Source: Lysinibacillus odysseyi 34hs-1 = NBRC 100172 (GTDB taxonomy: Bacteria; Bacillota; Bacilli; Bacillales_A; Planococcaceae). From it: 64,000 nucleotides of DNA. The translations under genes were made by a program, and so were the position numbers. Below, one piece after another: positions 1 to 9,100 of this stretch. Positions within the stretch are counted from its first letter, which is position 1. Every line of letters begins with the position of its first letter. The notes beneath the pieces were generated by a model. It was not told the DNA's origin, searched no databases, and saw only the letters and a program-made list of their open reading frames with translations. The stretch spans positions 310,001-374,000 of the forward strand of contig NZ_BCVX01000001.1 in NCBI RefSeq assembly GCF_001591965.1, read 5' to 3'.

Positions 1-23
1 GTTCTTTTTTAGAGAAGATAAAT

Positions 24-52
24 ACGTTCATCAAATCATGAACGTGTTTTTC
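24..52 (+). terminator. Rho-independent terminator of a gene left of the window
   Basis: Stem ACGTTCAT (24-31) pairs with ATGAACGT (38-45) around a 6-nt loop and is followed by a run of T. It probably ends a plus-strand gene lying before position 1. Confidence 0.6.
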
Positions 53-240
53 TGTGCTTAGATTATTGGAGTAAAGGGCTGGTCGAAAGCTTTATATTGG
101 GGGTTCTATGTAATGATGAATTTGGCTGGACTTTAAAATGTAGATGATTGCTCGTCTTTGTAATAACATTTTTCCTGGAGCTTTAAACAAAGTTTAATTT
201 AAAACAACCCACAGCCCCATATTTTAAGTTACATTAAAAG

Positions 241-275
241 AGCCCGTTTTGAGCAAACATTGTTCAAAACGGGCT
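241..275. terminator. Intergenic hairpin, probable terminator
   Basis: A perfect 12-bp stem (AGCCCGTTTTGA, 241-252, with its complement at 264-275). The T-rich flank is better on the minus strand (CTTTTAATG) than on the plus strand. No gene is visible on either side within 240 bases, and I see no other coding signal in 53-683. Confidence 0.5.
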
Positions 276-683
276 AATTCTTTGTTCATAAAAAAGTTTG
301 ATTATTTCCTATTGCTGATCTTCCACAATCGCGCCCGTTAATTGAAGAATATATTTTCACAATCCACTTAAGCTAACCTGTCATAAGTAAGAATCAATAA
401 CAATATTCACTTTTTATTTTTATCCAAAGCCATTTTGATTTTTGTTTTATTTTTTACATAAAACTATTAATATTAGGATCATCCATTGGAGGACATAAGG
501 GCGTAGAAATAGATAAAAAAGTACCATAATTTGTATATTTGGCATTAAAATGATATTACCTTTTTATAGAGTGAAATTCTTCCTCGTGACTTCTATGCTC
601 GTAGGTCCCTGATAATTTAAAGGGTTCCCAACCTATTGAAGCACTTCCCCGGGAAGCTTGGTCAATAATTTGCAAATCTCTAA

Positions 684-710
684 GTTTTATTTACTCAATT
701 TAGTGGAATA
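684..710 (+). promoter_or_regulatory. Possible sigma-B-type promoter of the YflT-like gene
   Basis: GTTTTA (684-689) and GGAATA (705-710) are separated by 15 bases, resembling the sigma-B consensus GTTTAA / GGGTAT. YflT-family genes are general-stress genes in Bacillus, so the placement makes sense. The -10 match is imperfect. Confidence 0.35.
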
Positions 711-744
711 GGTTGAATGTGAACATATTTAGGAGGGATAAATA

Positions 745-1065
745 ATGACAGTCAAATTGACAGTAGAAAACGTGGTACAGGCGAAACAAGAAGTGGAGAA
801 ATTAGAAGCGCAAGGATATCTTCGAGATAACATTTACATCTTTGCACACTATGAAGAACGTGAAGATGATATTAACGAAGCACTGGGGACAGAAGAAGCT
901 GGTATTGGCGAGCAAGGGTTCCTGACTTCTATGAAGAACCTGGTGAATTCCCGTGGAGATGAACTCCGTAATGAGTTAGCTTCTGTCGGATTAAGTGAAT
1001 CGGAAGCTGCTCAATTCGAAGAGGAACTGGATACAGGTAAATTGGTCATAGTTGCCAATAAGTAA
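745..1065 (+). CDS. General stress protein, YflT / heat-induced stress protein family
   Basis: A 106-residue acidic protein. Its N-terminus (VENVVQAKQEVEKLEAQGY) fits the YflT/GsP17M fold, where a short beta strand is followed by a helix and a glycine turn. The C-terminal half is glutamate-rich and ends with a strand (GKLVIVANK). The family is induced by heat, salt and ethanol through sigma-B in Bacillus subtilis; its molecular function is unknown. The start is set by AGGAGGG seven bases upstream of the ATG. A possible sigma-B promoter precedes it and a strong terminator follows directly, so it is monocistronic. It stands apart from the RsbKMY-type module at 54.7-60.4 kb but may be one of its outputs (inference). 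Confidence 0.8.
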   Translation: MTVKLTVENVVQAKQEVEKLEAQGYLRDNIYIFAHYEEREDDINEALGTEEAGIGEQGFLTSMKNLVNSRGDELRNELASVGLSESEAAQFEEELDTGKLVIVANK

Positions 1066-1101
1066 AAACAAACCCGGGAATACAATCCCGGGTTTGTTTT
1101 T
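1066..1101 (+). terminator. Terminator of the YflT-like gene
   Basis: Perfect 14-bp stem (1066-1079 with 1086-1099), 6-nt loop and a T-rich tail. It begins immediately after the stop codon. Confidence 0.9.
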
Positions 1102-1280
1102 CATTTTACAAGTCCTTCTCGTATTGCTTGGACTCTGTATTGCAGATGGCCTTTCAACCAAGTCAGAATAAAAACCCATCCTTCTTTATTGTCAATGATC
1201 TGCTCGGGGAAATTTTTATCTTCTTCGTTAAAGAGTCTTCTACCATACAGGTTTTTATCAAACTTTATTATTAATGATCG
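1101..1280 (-). pseudogene. 5'-truncated gene remnant
   Basis: The minus strand reads open for about 60 codons up to a TGA at 1101-1103 and has protein-like composition (FPEQIIDNKEGWVFILTWLK, then a short basic tail). There is no ATG, GTG or TTG start before the upstream in-frame TAA. Its last codons abut the convergent terminator of the stress gene. I read it as the 3' remnant of a lost gene; I do not recognise the family. The rest of 1281-1399 shows nothing. Confidence 0.35.
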
Positions 1281-1399
1281 AACTTAATTATAAATTATCC
1301 ATCTTTATTAAAAGACCGCATTTCCAATAAAGAAAAAATTATTTAATGAAATTCAACATATAATCCTATTACCTAATAAAAATAAGCTCTAACAACAGC

Positions 1400-1434
1400 A
1401 TCACCCCCTGCCCATTCATTCGGGAGGGGGTGAT
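1400..1434 (-). terminator. GC-rich hairpin downstream of res
   Basis: ATCACCCCC (1400-1408) pairs with GGGGGTGAT (1426-1434), continued inward by CCC/GGG. It lies 60 bases past the res stop codon. There is no good T run on either strand, so termination is a guess from position. Confidence 0.45.
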
Positions 1435-1493
1435 AACTTGGATTTACTATTGATGTTTGGCTGTCAGCCTCTATTTTTCTGGCACTAACTAGC

Positions 1494-4478
1494 CTAGTAC
1501 AAACTCTTCTCATTCGTCGTCTTCTTAAACACTACACCTGTATCAAGTGCAGCGAAGTGCTTCCTGCCGCATTTGATTTTCGCCAGCTCTGTCGGACGAA
1601 TATCTTCAGACGCGGTGCTGCCTTTCGTTTCAACGATGAAATACAGTCGTTCCTCACCGAATTTCTCCAGCAGAATGGCCCAGTCCGGGTTGTACGGACC
1701 AAGCGGTGTTTTCACCTTGAACCATGAAGGCAGCTTGATGTAGCTTTTCACATTTTCATCCTGCTCGCATTCCTTCACAAACGTACGCTCGACATCAGAA
1801 TCAACAATAATATGTTCGAATGGTGAACGACCGCCTTTTACTTCGACTGTCTTGTCCTTATAGCTGACAAGCTCTTCATGAAGAAACAGCTGCTGGTCAT
1901 ACGCTTCATTGCTCGGCAGCTTTTCGTATTTGATCCCGTCTACCATCGCCAGGCGCTTTGCCGCGTTCAAAATACGAGCAGTCTGCATCATGTACAGCTG
2001 TGGGTTGCGTTTGAAGTCCGGCAGCGTGCCGCTTTCTTTTAAAATCGCAATAATCGTCTTTCGCGTGAGCTTCGTTTCGTGCTGCAGGTAGCCCACAATA
2101 TCTGGTGCTTCCTTGTATTGCTGCTTGGACGCTTCAATACTTGTAACTGTCTGTTCTCCCACATCGATTCCAGATGCTGCCTGCACGAGGTTTGCTTTCA
2201 TATATTCCAGCTTGGCAAGCGTCACTTCGAGCTCATCTGCCAGCTTTTCAGCAGCACTGTGAACAAACTTTTCCGAGTCAAAGGAAATCGAATAGTTCGT
2301 TTTATATTTGATTTTCTCCCATAGCTCAAGGAACGGGCCGGCAAGCGCCTCTTTCTTTACCTTGACGGTTACACGCTCGTCCCTATTTTTGATATCGACC
2401 TTGCTGCTGTCAAATTTCCGCTTGATCACTTCCAGCACTTTTTCTGTTACACGTTCACCAAGTGCGGCTATTACCGGAGGCAGCTCAAATGTACCTTCCT
2501 TTATTGCCTTTGCCAGCGTTTCCGTTCCCTTGCCCCGGCTATCGATATAGCCATGATCACCTAAATAATGAACAAGCTCGATTGATTTTTCGTGGCCGAG
2601 CGGTTTTTTGAGACCTGTATGCTCGTCTACCTCCAGAATAATGGCGCTGAATACGGTGGCATCAATCACACCAAACTGAACGCCCTCCTCTTCGTATTCA
2701 CGCTGCAGACCTTTGGCAAAATCCTCATAGCTTTCATTTGCCATGACTGTCAATGTGTTGACTTCAAAGCCCGGAACGCGCTGACCTTGCTGATTAACAG
2801 CAATCCGCAGTCCACGGCCGATTTTTTGTCTTTTTGTGATTGTATCCTTCGATTCAATGAGCGTACAGATCTGGAAGACATTCGGATTGTCCCAGCCTTC
2901 CTTCAGTGCTGAGTGCGAGAAGATAAAGCGTAGCTTGTTCGCTCTTTTTATCTGCCCCTTTTCTTCATCATAGAACGTCAGCAGATCTTCCTTATCCTTC
3001 ATAATAATTTGGTACGTGCTTTCATCTGCCTGTGTTTCACCGTTTGTATTTTTCAGCCTGCCCTTGCCGTCCTGGGCGAAATAGCCATCATGTACGTCTA
3101 TTACTGGTACTCCCCGGTCACGCAGCGTGCGGTATTTCTCCTGGCTGATCAGCTGCTCATATTCTTCCTCAAATATCTGGGCATACTCGCCTTTTACCGT
3201 TCTTCCCGCTTCATCGTACTGGCGGTAATTGGCTACATTATCAAGGAAGAACAGGCTCAGCACCTTAATACCGAGCGGATTTAGCTTCAGCTCCTTGTTC
3301 AGATGCTCCTCAATCGTTTTACGAATTTGTGCACGTTTGATCTGGCGGTCGTTTTCCACTGACTCCTTCAGCCGGATGATGGACGGCTCACCTGATAGCT
3401 CAATGTACTCATTACCGGGCTCTGCGGAGATTTCTTTTATAAAGCCAAGCTTTTCATAGGTGGAAATACGTTTTGATTTAATATATAAATCGTCCCCCTG
3501 CTTTAGCTTGATCTCTTTTTTGGCAATACCTGTCTTTGACTTTTCGTACATTTCCACAGTTGCCGTAACAGCACTTTTGGTAGCTTTAATGCTGAGCAGC
3601 CGGATATAGGCCTCGTTGCCATCCGTGTTATGACGGATGCCCGCTACCTCGATTTGCTTGACGAGTTTGTTCTCATAAGCTTCAACCGGCCCCAATTTAT
3701 AAAGCAGCGGATAGTCCGTATTTTTATGTGTTGCAGAGTAACGGAAGGTAAAAGAAGGGTTCAATGCCGCGATGGCTTTCTTCGCATTTTCCGTATTATC
3801 CACGCTCTGCGGCTCGTCAATGACAACGACCGGATTCGTTTCTGCAATGAGCTCGATTGGTGCAGTACCGAATAAAGAATCCATATCCTTACGGTAGATG
3901 ATATTCATATTATCCTCATTCTTACTGCTTTTTGAGAATGCCTGGATGTTAATGACCATGATCTCAATCGATTCGCTCTGCGCAAAATCCCGCACTTCAT
4001 TTAATCGTTTGCTGTCATACATAAAGGCGCGGTAGATTACACCGTTCATCTGTGCCTTAAAATAATTCTTCGTTATTTCAAGTGTCTTCATGACACCTTC
4101 CTTGATTGCAACAGATGGAACAACGATAACAAACTTCGTAAGCCCGTATAACCTGTTCAGTTCAAGGATTGTCTTCAAATAAACAAACGTTTTACCCGTT
4201 CCTGTTTCCATTTCGATGTTAAACTGCGGAAATGGTTTGGGCAGTATATTAGATACCGGAATACCGTTATCAATCTGGATTTGCTGGACGTTCCGCAGTA
4301 TGCGTGCCAGGTCATGGTCGATCCGGTTGCCGATTCCCTTTTCACCGAACAGTTTCCCCTGGCGGTCGTCTCCTGCAATCATAAAGTCCGAGCTGCGGAT
4401 TTGCTGGCCCTCAAATACACGGAGTACAGATTGAATGGCCTCTGTTTGATACGATAGTTCATCAAATTGTATGTTCAT
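1494..4478 (-). CDS. res: Type III restriction enzyme, Res (helicase-endonuclease) subunit
   Basis: Restriction subunit of a type III system: an SF2 ATPase that communicates along DNA from unmodified sites and cleaves with a C-terminal nuclease in complex with Mod. About 994 residues. Walker A ETGTGKT is near residue 92, the DEAD-box equivalent VIDEPQ near 220, and the SF2 motif VI region (KRQKIGRGLR) about mid-protein. A PD-ExK nuclease core is near 931-955 (YNPDW, then FIVETKGS). The ATG at 4478 is preferred because GAGGTGAG precedes it by six bases and overlaps the mod stop; a GTG at 4487 is the alternative. It follows mod in the usual type III order. All catalytic motifs look intact. Confidence 0.93.
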   Translation of the reverse strand: MNIQFDELSYQTEAIQSVLRVFEGQQIRSSDFMIAGDDRQGKLFGEKGIGNRIDHDLARILRNVQQIQIDNGIPVSNILPKPFPQFNIEMETGTGKTFVYLKTILELNRLYGLTKFVIVVPSVAIKEGVMKTLEITKNYFKAQMNGVIYRAFMYDSKRLNEVRDFAQSESIEIMVINIQAFSKSSKNEDNMNIIYRKDMDSLFGTAPIELIAETNPVVVIDEPQSVDNTENAKKAIAALNPSFTFRYSATHKNTDYPLLYKLGPVEAYENKLVKQIEVAGIRHNTDGNEAYIRLLSIKATKSAVTATVEMYEKSKTGIAKKEIKLKQGDDLYIKSKRISTYEKLGFIKEISAEPGNEYIELSGEPSIIRLKESVENDRQIKRAQIRKTIEEHLNKELKLNPLGIKVLSLFFLDNVANYRQYDEAGRTVKGEYAQIFEEEYEQLISQEKYRTLRDRGVPVIDVHDGYFAQDGKGRLKNTNGETQADESTYQIIMKDKEDLLTFYDEEKGQIKRANKLRFIFSHSALKEGWDNPNVFQICTLIESKDTITKRQKIGRGLRIAVNQQGQRVPGFEVNTLTVMANESYEDFAKGLQREYEEEGVQFGVIDATVFSAIILEVDEHTGLKKPLGHEKSIELVHYLGDHGYIDSRGKGTETLAKAIKEGTFELPPVIAALGERVTEKVLEVIKRKFDSSKVDIKNRDERVTVKVKKEALAGPFLELWEKIKYKTNYSISFDSEKFVHSAAEKLADELEVTLAKLEYMKANLVQAASGIDVGEQTVTSIEASKQQYKEAPDIVGYLQHETKLTRKTIIAILKESGTLPDFKRNPQLYMMQTARILNAAKRLAMVDGIKYEKLPSNEAYDQQLFLHEELVSYKDKTVEVKGGRSPFEHIIVDSDVERTFVKECEQDENVKSYIKLPSWFKVKTPLGPYNPDWAILLEKFGEERLYFIVETKGSTASEDIRPTELAKIKCGRKHFAALDTGVVFKKTTNEKSLY

Positions 4479-4489
4479 GCTGCTCACCT

Positions 4490-6424
4490 CTAAATAGACA
4501 GCAGATTATCTTCTGGATAACCCGCATCCTTCAGGTATTCATAGCAGTTCAGCTTTTCTGCGTCATTGCCGGCAAAGCCAGCGTCCTTAAAGATCACAGC
4601 ACTCGCTCCAACCTTCGATTTCCCATGTTCTTCCACAATTGCCTCTGCAATGTGCCGGTCAATATGGTCGTCAAGGCAGATAAATAAACGTCCTTGTGCA
4701 ACATTGTAGACATTCCGTCCGTCTACATCGAACACACTGACTGGACTTGTCAGCTCCAGTCCATTTTTCAGTATCATTTCATATACGATATCAAGCTCAG
4801 AGCGTCCGTCGACAAAGACTTCTTCAAACAGATCTAATTCACTCTCAAGCTGTTCAAAATCTGTATTCCACTCACGGATATTGGACTTATCAAGCTTGAG
4901 CACCTTAAAGCCGGTATCGAGCTTTTCAGGATTCAACTGTTCATTATTTAACAGTCCTGCTTTCATCGCTTGTTCCTGCATCGCTTCCTTCAATTTTTCC
5001 CCTGAACGGCGTATCCGCTCCTCACCGATATCGCAAATTGTGCTATAGCCATCCGTATTTTGTGCAATCGGTTCAGGCAGCTGCACAAGAATAAAACGGC
5101 GGTTTTTCCCGTCCTCTGCATTTCGCTTCATCACCGCATGCGCTGTCGTGGCCGAGCCGGAGAAGAAGTCCAGAATAATATCGTTTTCCTCTGTTACGAC
5201 ACGGTCAATCAAGTACTCGATTAAACGGACCGGCTTAGAATAGTCAAATACATTGCCCATGCCGATACTATCAAGGAACTTGGAGGCCTGTGTACTGGAG
5301 TATTCTTCAATAATGCCAAGCGGTCGCTGTGTTCGCGTAATGGGATTGCCGTCATTGTCCATTTTTAAATATTGCTTTGTATAAACCGTCCAAATACCCT
5401 TGGAATCTTTTTGGATCACAACGAAATCATTTTCAACGCCCCATTTAAACTTCGCCTCTGACCAGCGCCAGCAAGCCTTTTTGCCATTGTTGTTATCAGC
5501 CGGGTAAATACTCGTGCCGTCCGGCGCTTCGATTGCATAGTCAAGCGATGATGAATATTGAATCGATCCCATGCCAAGCTTTTGCAGGTAATAAGGCCCC
5601 CGTACACTTTCATGCTCATCCTTTTGCTTATAGCGGTCTTCATTACTGATGGCAACGCCTGTAATATCAAGCTGTTCAATCGATTTGGCATAGCACACGA
5701 TATACTCATGCTTAATACGGAACAGCCGGGAATCGGAGCTGCCCCCGCCCTCCTTGTTCGCCCACACGAGGTTTGCGACAAAATTATGCTGTCCAAAAAT
5801 CTCGTCACATACTTTGATGAGATTGCTCTGCTCATGGTCATCGATGCTGATAAAGATGACACCATCTTCTTTCAATAGATTACGAGCGAGCTTCAGGCGC
5901 GGGTAAATCATGTTCAGCCAGTCCGAGTGGAAACGGCCGTTGCTTTCTGTATTCGTCGTCATGCGGTTACCTTCTGCATCGACCTGTCCTGTCTGCTCCA
6001 GGTAGTTGTCGACACCTTTTGAAAAGTTATCCTTATAGACGAAATCCTTGCCGGTATTGTACGGCGGATCGATATAAATCATTTTAATTTTGTTATTATA
6101 CGATTTCTGTAGAAGCTTGAGGACTTCGAGGTTGTCCCCTTCGATATAGAGGTTTTGTGTCGTATCGAAATCCTTGCTCTTCTCAGGTAGAGGACGCAGC
6201 GTTCCCTTTGACGGCTTTTGTGCACCAAGCAGAGCTTCTTTCTTGCCATTCCAGCTGAAGAAATAGCGTTCATTGCCCTGTTCTACTGCTTCCCCAAGCA
6301 GCAAACGAAGCTGTTCAAAGTCTATACGTCCGTCCTCCGTCACAACTTCGGGAAACAGCTCTGCTAGCTTTCTGCTATTTGTCTTTGTGAAATCCGTAGA
6401 TTCTCCTGACATTTTGTGATACAT
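4490..6424 (-). CDS. mod: Type III DNA-methyltransferase, Mod subunit
   Basis: Adenine-N6 methyltransferase and specificity subunit; it modifies one strand of an asymmetric site and forms the complex that Res needs. About 644 residues in beta-class order: motif IV DPPYNTGKD near residue 119, then the target-recognition region, then the AdoMet motif DFFSGSATTAHAV near 410. The ATG at 6424 is chosen because GGAG lies seven bases upstream; an ATG two codons earlier (6430) is directly against the GGAG. No simple-sequence repeats of the kind that phase-vary mod genes were seen. The mod stop and the res Shine-Dalgarno overlap, implying translational coupling. The recognition sequence cannot be read from the protein. 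Confidence 0.94.
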   Translation of the reverse strand: MYHKMSGESTDFTKTNSRKLAELFPEVVTEDGRIDFEQLRLLLGEAVEQGNERYFFSWNGKKEALLGAQKPSKGTLRPLPEKSKDFDTTQNLYIEGDNLEVLKLLQKSYNNKIKMIYIDPPYNTGKDFVYKDNFSKGVDNYLEQTGQVDAEGNRMTTNTESNGRFHSDWLNMIYPRLKLARNLLKEDGVIFISIDDHEQSNLIKVCDEIFGQHNFVANLVWANKEGGGSSDSRLFRIKHEYIVCYAKSIEQLDITGVAISNEDRYKQKDEHESVRGPYYLQKLGMGSIQYSSSLDYAIEAPDGTSIYPADNNNGKKACWRWSEAKFKWGVENDFVVIQKDSKGIWTVYTKQYLKMDNDGNPITRTQRPLGIIEEYSSTQASKFLDSIGMGNVFDYSKPVRLIEYLIDRVVTEENDIILDFFSGSATTAHAVMKRNAEDGKNRRFILVQLPEPIAQNTDGYSTICDIGEERIRRSGEKLKEAMQEQAMKAGLLNNEQLNPEKLDTGFKVLKLDKSNIREWNTDFEQLESELDLFEEVFVDGRSELDIVYEMILKNGLELTSPVSVFDVDGRNVYNVAQGRLFICLDDHIDRHIAEAIVEEHGKSKVGASAVIFKDAGFAGNDAEKLNCYEYLKDAGYPEDNLLSI

Positions 6425-6716
6425 AGTCATTCTCCATTTCTATCGCTGAATTTCATATTTTCAGGTGATTCTTATTTAATAAGGAATCTACAATCTCTAT
6501 GTAAGTATGTTATCCACCCTTCATTGTAGACAATTTCCCTCGCAAAAACAAAGCGGAAATTCTTCCATATATAGAGTTGGGAAACGATTCGGATAATAGT
6601 TTTTCGAAAAGGCATTAAGTAAAGGGAAAACTGAGGAATCTATATTTCATCTACTAAACAAACTCAGAAATGATAGAGGAATTGTAAGAAAGGCAAAGCT
6701 ATTTAAGTAAATTCTC

Positions 6717-6938
6717 TTAAAAAAAGGAGTCTTTCTCTTTCACAGCTACAACAATAATCGCAGCGAGGATGAATAAAAAACCGGCGCTTGTCGTCCATTT
6801 CGAATCCTTTTCCTTCGGGATTCGTCTGATAACGAGCGAACAGAGGACAGAAAGCAACAGAAAAGCCAGCGTATTAAAATAGCCTGAAAACAACATGGCA
6901 AGCATTATCACAAAGTACACTGCACCTACAATCAGCAT
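6717..6938 (-). CDS. Small membrane protein of unknown function
   Basis: 73 residues with three hydrophobic stretches (about 3-20, 22-38 and 52-66) and a basic loop RRIPKEKDSK between the second and third. AAGGAGA lies eight bases before the ATG, so it is probably translated. It stands alone, pointing toward the restriction operon from across a 290-base AT-rich gap (6425-6716) in which I see no other gene. No family recognised. Confidence 0.6.
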   Translation of the reverse strand: MLIVGAVYFVIMLAMLFSGYFNTLAFLLLSVLCSLVIRRIPKEKDSKWTTSAGFLFILAAIIVVAVKEKDSFF

Positions 6939-6975
6939 AAACTACGTCTCCTTTTCCTATGTGTTAAACTGCAGC

Positions 6976-7001
6976 AGGCCGCCCAACGATAAAGGCGGCC
7001 T
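6976..7001. terminator. GC-rich hairpin
   Basis: AGGCCGCC (6976-6983) pairs with GGCGGCCT (6994-7001). The short T run (TCTTTT) is on the plus side, but by position the hairpin could end the minus-strand GNAT transcript that stops at 7229. Orientation is unresolved. Confidence 0.5.
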
Positions 7002-7228
7002 CTTTTACAGGAAATAAGCCTCTACTTCTGTGGCAAGCTGCTTGTATGTAACAAAAAGCTTCAATCGACAGTAAATTATAGGTTTTGTTTATCCTTTCCT
7101 ACTGCACTTGGATCGCAGTACAGGCTAATAGAAGAGGACTCCTACGTCATATGACATGCACAACTATCCCGTCGTGCTTTAAAAGCCTTTGCGAATTTCA
7201 TGAAAATTATTCATTTCCTCGTCCTTCC

Positions 7229-7726
7229 TTATAAAAGCTTTGCCATATAGTATTCATCCACATACTCCCCATCAATGAATAATGAGTGTTTCTTTACTCC
7301 CTCTGTCTCATAACCAAGTTTCTTATACAGGCTGTACGCTTGTTCATTTTTAGAAATAACCGTCAGCTCCACCCGGTGGATATCTCTTGCCTTCGCCCAG
7401 TTGTGTGCATACTCAAACAGGGCTCTTCCGACACCTTTCCCGCGGCTTTCGCTATGCACACCTATAGCAACACTCACTTTATGGGAAACGCGTTTTGGCT
7501 TCGTTTCCCCCTGCATGATTAAATAGCCTAGGATGCTGTCTTTTTCCTCGGCAGCAAATATCGCCGAATGCTCCTTTCCGTTCATGCTTTCAATAAAGCG
7601 CTGGAACTGTTCAGCTGTCAACTCCCGTTCTCCCGGTCCGTACATCATAAAGTTTGACGCTTCCGCATCTTTCATCACCTTAATGATTTGCTCAGCATCG
7701 CTGCTTACTGCAACTCTTACTTCCAT
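7229..7726 (-). CDS. GNAT family N-acetyltransferase
   Basis: About 165 residues with the GNAT core: beta4 (VAIGVHSE), the acetyl-CoA pyrophosphate loop SRGKGVGRALFEYA, and the C-terminal NEQAYSLYKKLGYETEG segment. It transfers an acetyl group from acetyl-CoA to an unknown small molecule or protein N-terminus. The ATG at 7726 has GAGGAG eight bases upstream; the in-frame GTG three codons earlier lies too close to it. The closest architecture is the YkwB/PhnO-like group, but the substrate cannot be inferred. Confidence 0.88.
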   Translation of the reverse strand: MEVRVAVSSDAEQIIKVMKDAEASNFMMYGPGERELTAEQFQRFIESMNGKEHSAIFAAEEKDSILGYLIMQGETKPKRVSHKVSVAIGVHSESRGKGVGRALFEYAHNWAKARDIHRVELTVISKNEQAYSLYKKLGYETEGVKKHSLFIDGEYVDEYYMAKLL

Positions 7727-7779
7727 CTTCCCCACTCCTCTTTATTTAACGGGAGCTGCTGCCTCCCAGCTCCCCACCC

Positions 7780-8058
7780 TTATTCTACCATCTTACTATT
7801 CACATAAATAAGCAGCCCAAGCAGGATTACTACACAGGCTATGACGAGGTATTCTTCCGGTTGTACGCCGACCAGTCCGCCGATAATAAGTATTGCGCCC
7901 ATAAGGATTTGGGTGCCCCCTACAAGATTGGCCAGCCGCTCCTTATCCTTTACCCGTCTTTCGTTAAAGCCGGAAAGCAGCCATGTCATCTTCTTTACGC
8001 CGACGAAATAGCCGATTGCCAGAATGAGTAAGCCGATAATGATTAAATTGATATTCAT
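7780..8058 (-). CDS. DUF3784-type small membrane protein
   Basis: 92 residues: helix 1 (about 3-21), a charged loop with FNERRVKDKERLANLVG, then two hydrophobic helices separated by VQPEEY. The short helix, cytosolic basic motif, two helices pattern is that of DUF3784 proteins, whose function is unknown. The ATG at 8058 is preferred: GGAGG lies eight bases before it, while the earlier ATG at 8064 is only two bases from the same GGAGG. Confidence 0.7.
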   Translation of the reverse strand: MNINLIIIGLLILAIGYFVGVKKMTWLLSGFNERRVKDKERLANLVGGTQILMGAILIIGGLVGVQPEEYLVIACVVILLGLLIYVNSKMVE

Positions 8059-8102
8059 CAACATAACCTCCTTTGCCTCGCGTAATAAAGCTCTTATCCT
8101 TT

Positions 8103-8519
8103 TTAGAAACGTGCCACTTCAGAAAAAACGAAATTCGTTTTCGTATGAGCAAATGGCTGCAGTTCATCGATGAATGTCTCGGCATCGACGAAAGTTTGAA
8201 AGTGGGCCTTTAACAGAAAGCATGCCTCACCTGCAATCCGGTAGCAAAAATCAATATTCGTATAGGTCTGGATCTGTTGCTTGAAATCATTGTAACGGTT
8301 ATTTTTAATCGTTGCCTCAATGATGGCCTCGATTGGATATCCCATCTTTTTTATGTCTAGGGCAATTGTAAACCCTTTAATGATTCCCTGCTCCTCCAGC
8401 TGCCTCACCCTTTCCCTGACAGCCGGCGGTGATAGGTGAACCCTTCTGCCCAGCTCACTCATCGAAATTCTGCTGTCCTTTTTTAACTCTTCGATAATCA
8501 TTTCATTTACAGCATCCAT
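8103..8519 (-). CDS. Lrp/AsnC family transcriptional regulator
   Basis: 138 residues. The N-terminal AsnC helix-turn-helix (LKKDSRISMSELGRRVHLS) is followed by RVRQLEEQGIIKGF and a C-terminal RAM ligand-binding domain with the GEACFLLKAHF core. Feast/famine regulators of this kind respond to amino acids and often control a divergent neighbour. It diverges from the AhpD-like gene at 8626 across a 106-base gap, so that gene is a candidate target (inference). Confidence 0.92.
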   Translation of the reverse strand: MDAVNEMIIEELKKDSRISMSELGRRVHLSPPAVRERVRQLEEQGIIKGFTIALDIKKMGYPIEAIIEATIKNNRYNDFKQQIQTYTNIDFCYRIAGEACFLLKAHFQTFVDAETFIDELQPFAHTKTNFVFSEVARF

Positions 8520-8625
8520 ATTACTAAATTCCTTTCATTTAGAAAGTTTCATTCCCTTTTTTCCGTCAATTCAGTCTGTAGCGCCTCTTTTCTCTATTTT
8601 ATAATCATTGCAGGAGGAATAACAA

Positions 8626-9048
8626 ATGACACTTATCCCATTACACGAAAAAGGCGCTACGCCATTTCAGCAATTGCTCGCCTATAATGAACACATTCTA
8701 TCAAGCTGGACCGAGCTTGGGGATGTACTTGAAAAAGACGGTGCATTGCCTGCATCGCTGAAAGAAGAGGTCCGCCGAACGCTTGCTGCGCAAAACGGCT
8801 GCGAGTACTGCAAGGCAAAAGGACAGCCGAATCCGGAAAATTACGATGAGAAAACGGCTGTTTGTACAGGCTTTGCAGAGGCATTTCTAGCTTCAAAGGG
8901 AAAAACTTCACCACGCGTGACTGCTGTTTTAAAGGACTATTTATCAGATACTGAGATCAGTGAACTGCTTGCCTTTATTTGCTTCACAACCGCTTCCCAA
9001 TATTTCGGGGCGCTCATGCAGCTGCCGGCAGCAGGAGAACACGAGTAA
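8626..9048 (+). CDS. Carboxymuconolactone decarboxylase / AhpD-like protein
   Basis: 140 residues, mostly helical, with a CEYC pair (Cys59 and Cys62). In the AhpD family this CxxC is the thiol-disulfide centre used in peroxide or alkylhydroperoxide reduction. The usual following histidine is not seen at its standard distance: the sequence is CEYCKAKGQP, so activity may differ. GGAGGAAT lies before the ATG. Divergent from the Lrp/AsnC gene and followed by its own terminator. Confidence 0.8.
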   Translation: MTLIPLHEKGATPFQQLLAYNEHILSSWTELGDVLEKDGALPASLKEEVRRTLAAQNGCEYCKAKGQPNPENYDEKTAVCTGFAEAFLASKGKTSPRVTAVLKDYLSDTEISELLAFICFTTASQYFGALMQLPAAGEHE

Positions 9049-9054
9049 ACCAAA

Positions 9055-9086
9055 GCCGGACTACTGTGAACAACCGCTAGTCCGGC
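9055..9086 (+). terminator. Terminator between the AhpD-like and TetR genes
   Basis: GCCGGACTA (9055-9063) pairs with TAGTCCGGC (9078-9086); a pyrimidine-rich tail follows. It probably serves both convergent genes. Confidence 0.75.
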
Positions 9087-9100
9087 AATCTTACTTTCTG

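Noticed and set aside
991-1179. 62-codon minus-strand frame
   Set aside because: Runs across the stress-gene terminator; the neighbouring frame ending at 1101 is the protein-like one.
5416-5865. 149-codon minus-strand frame inside mod
   Set aside because: Same-strand shadow; the mod frame covers it with recognisable methyltransferase sequence.
4490-6424. Phase-variable mod gene
   Set aside because: No tandem simple repeats found in the coding or upstream sequence.
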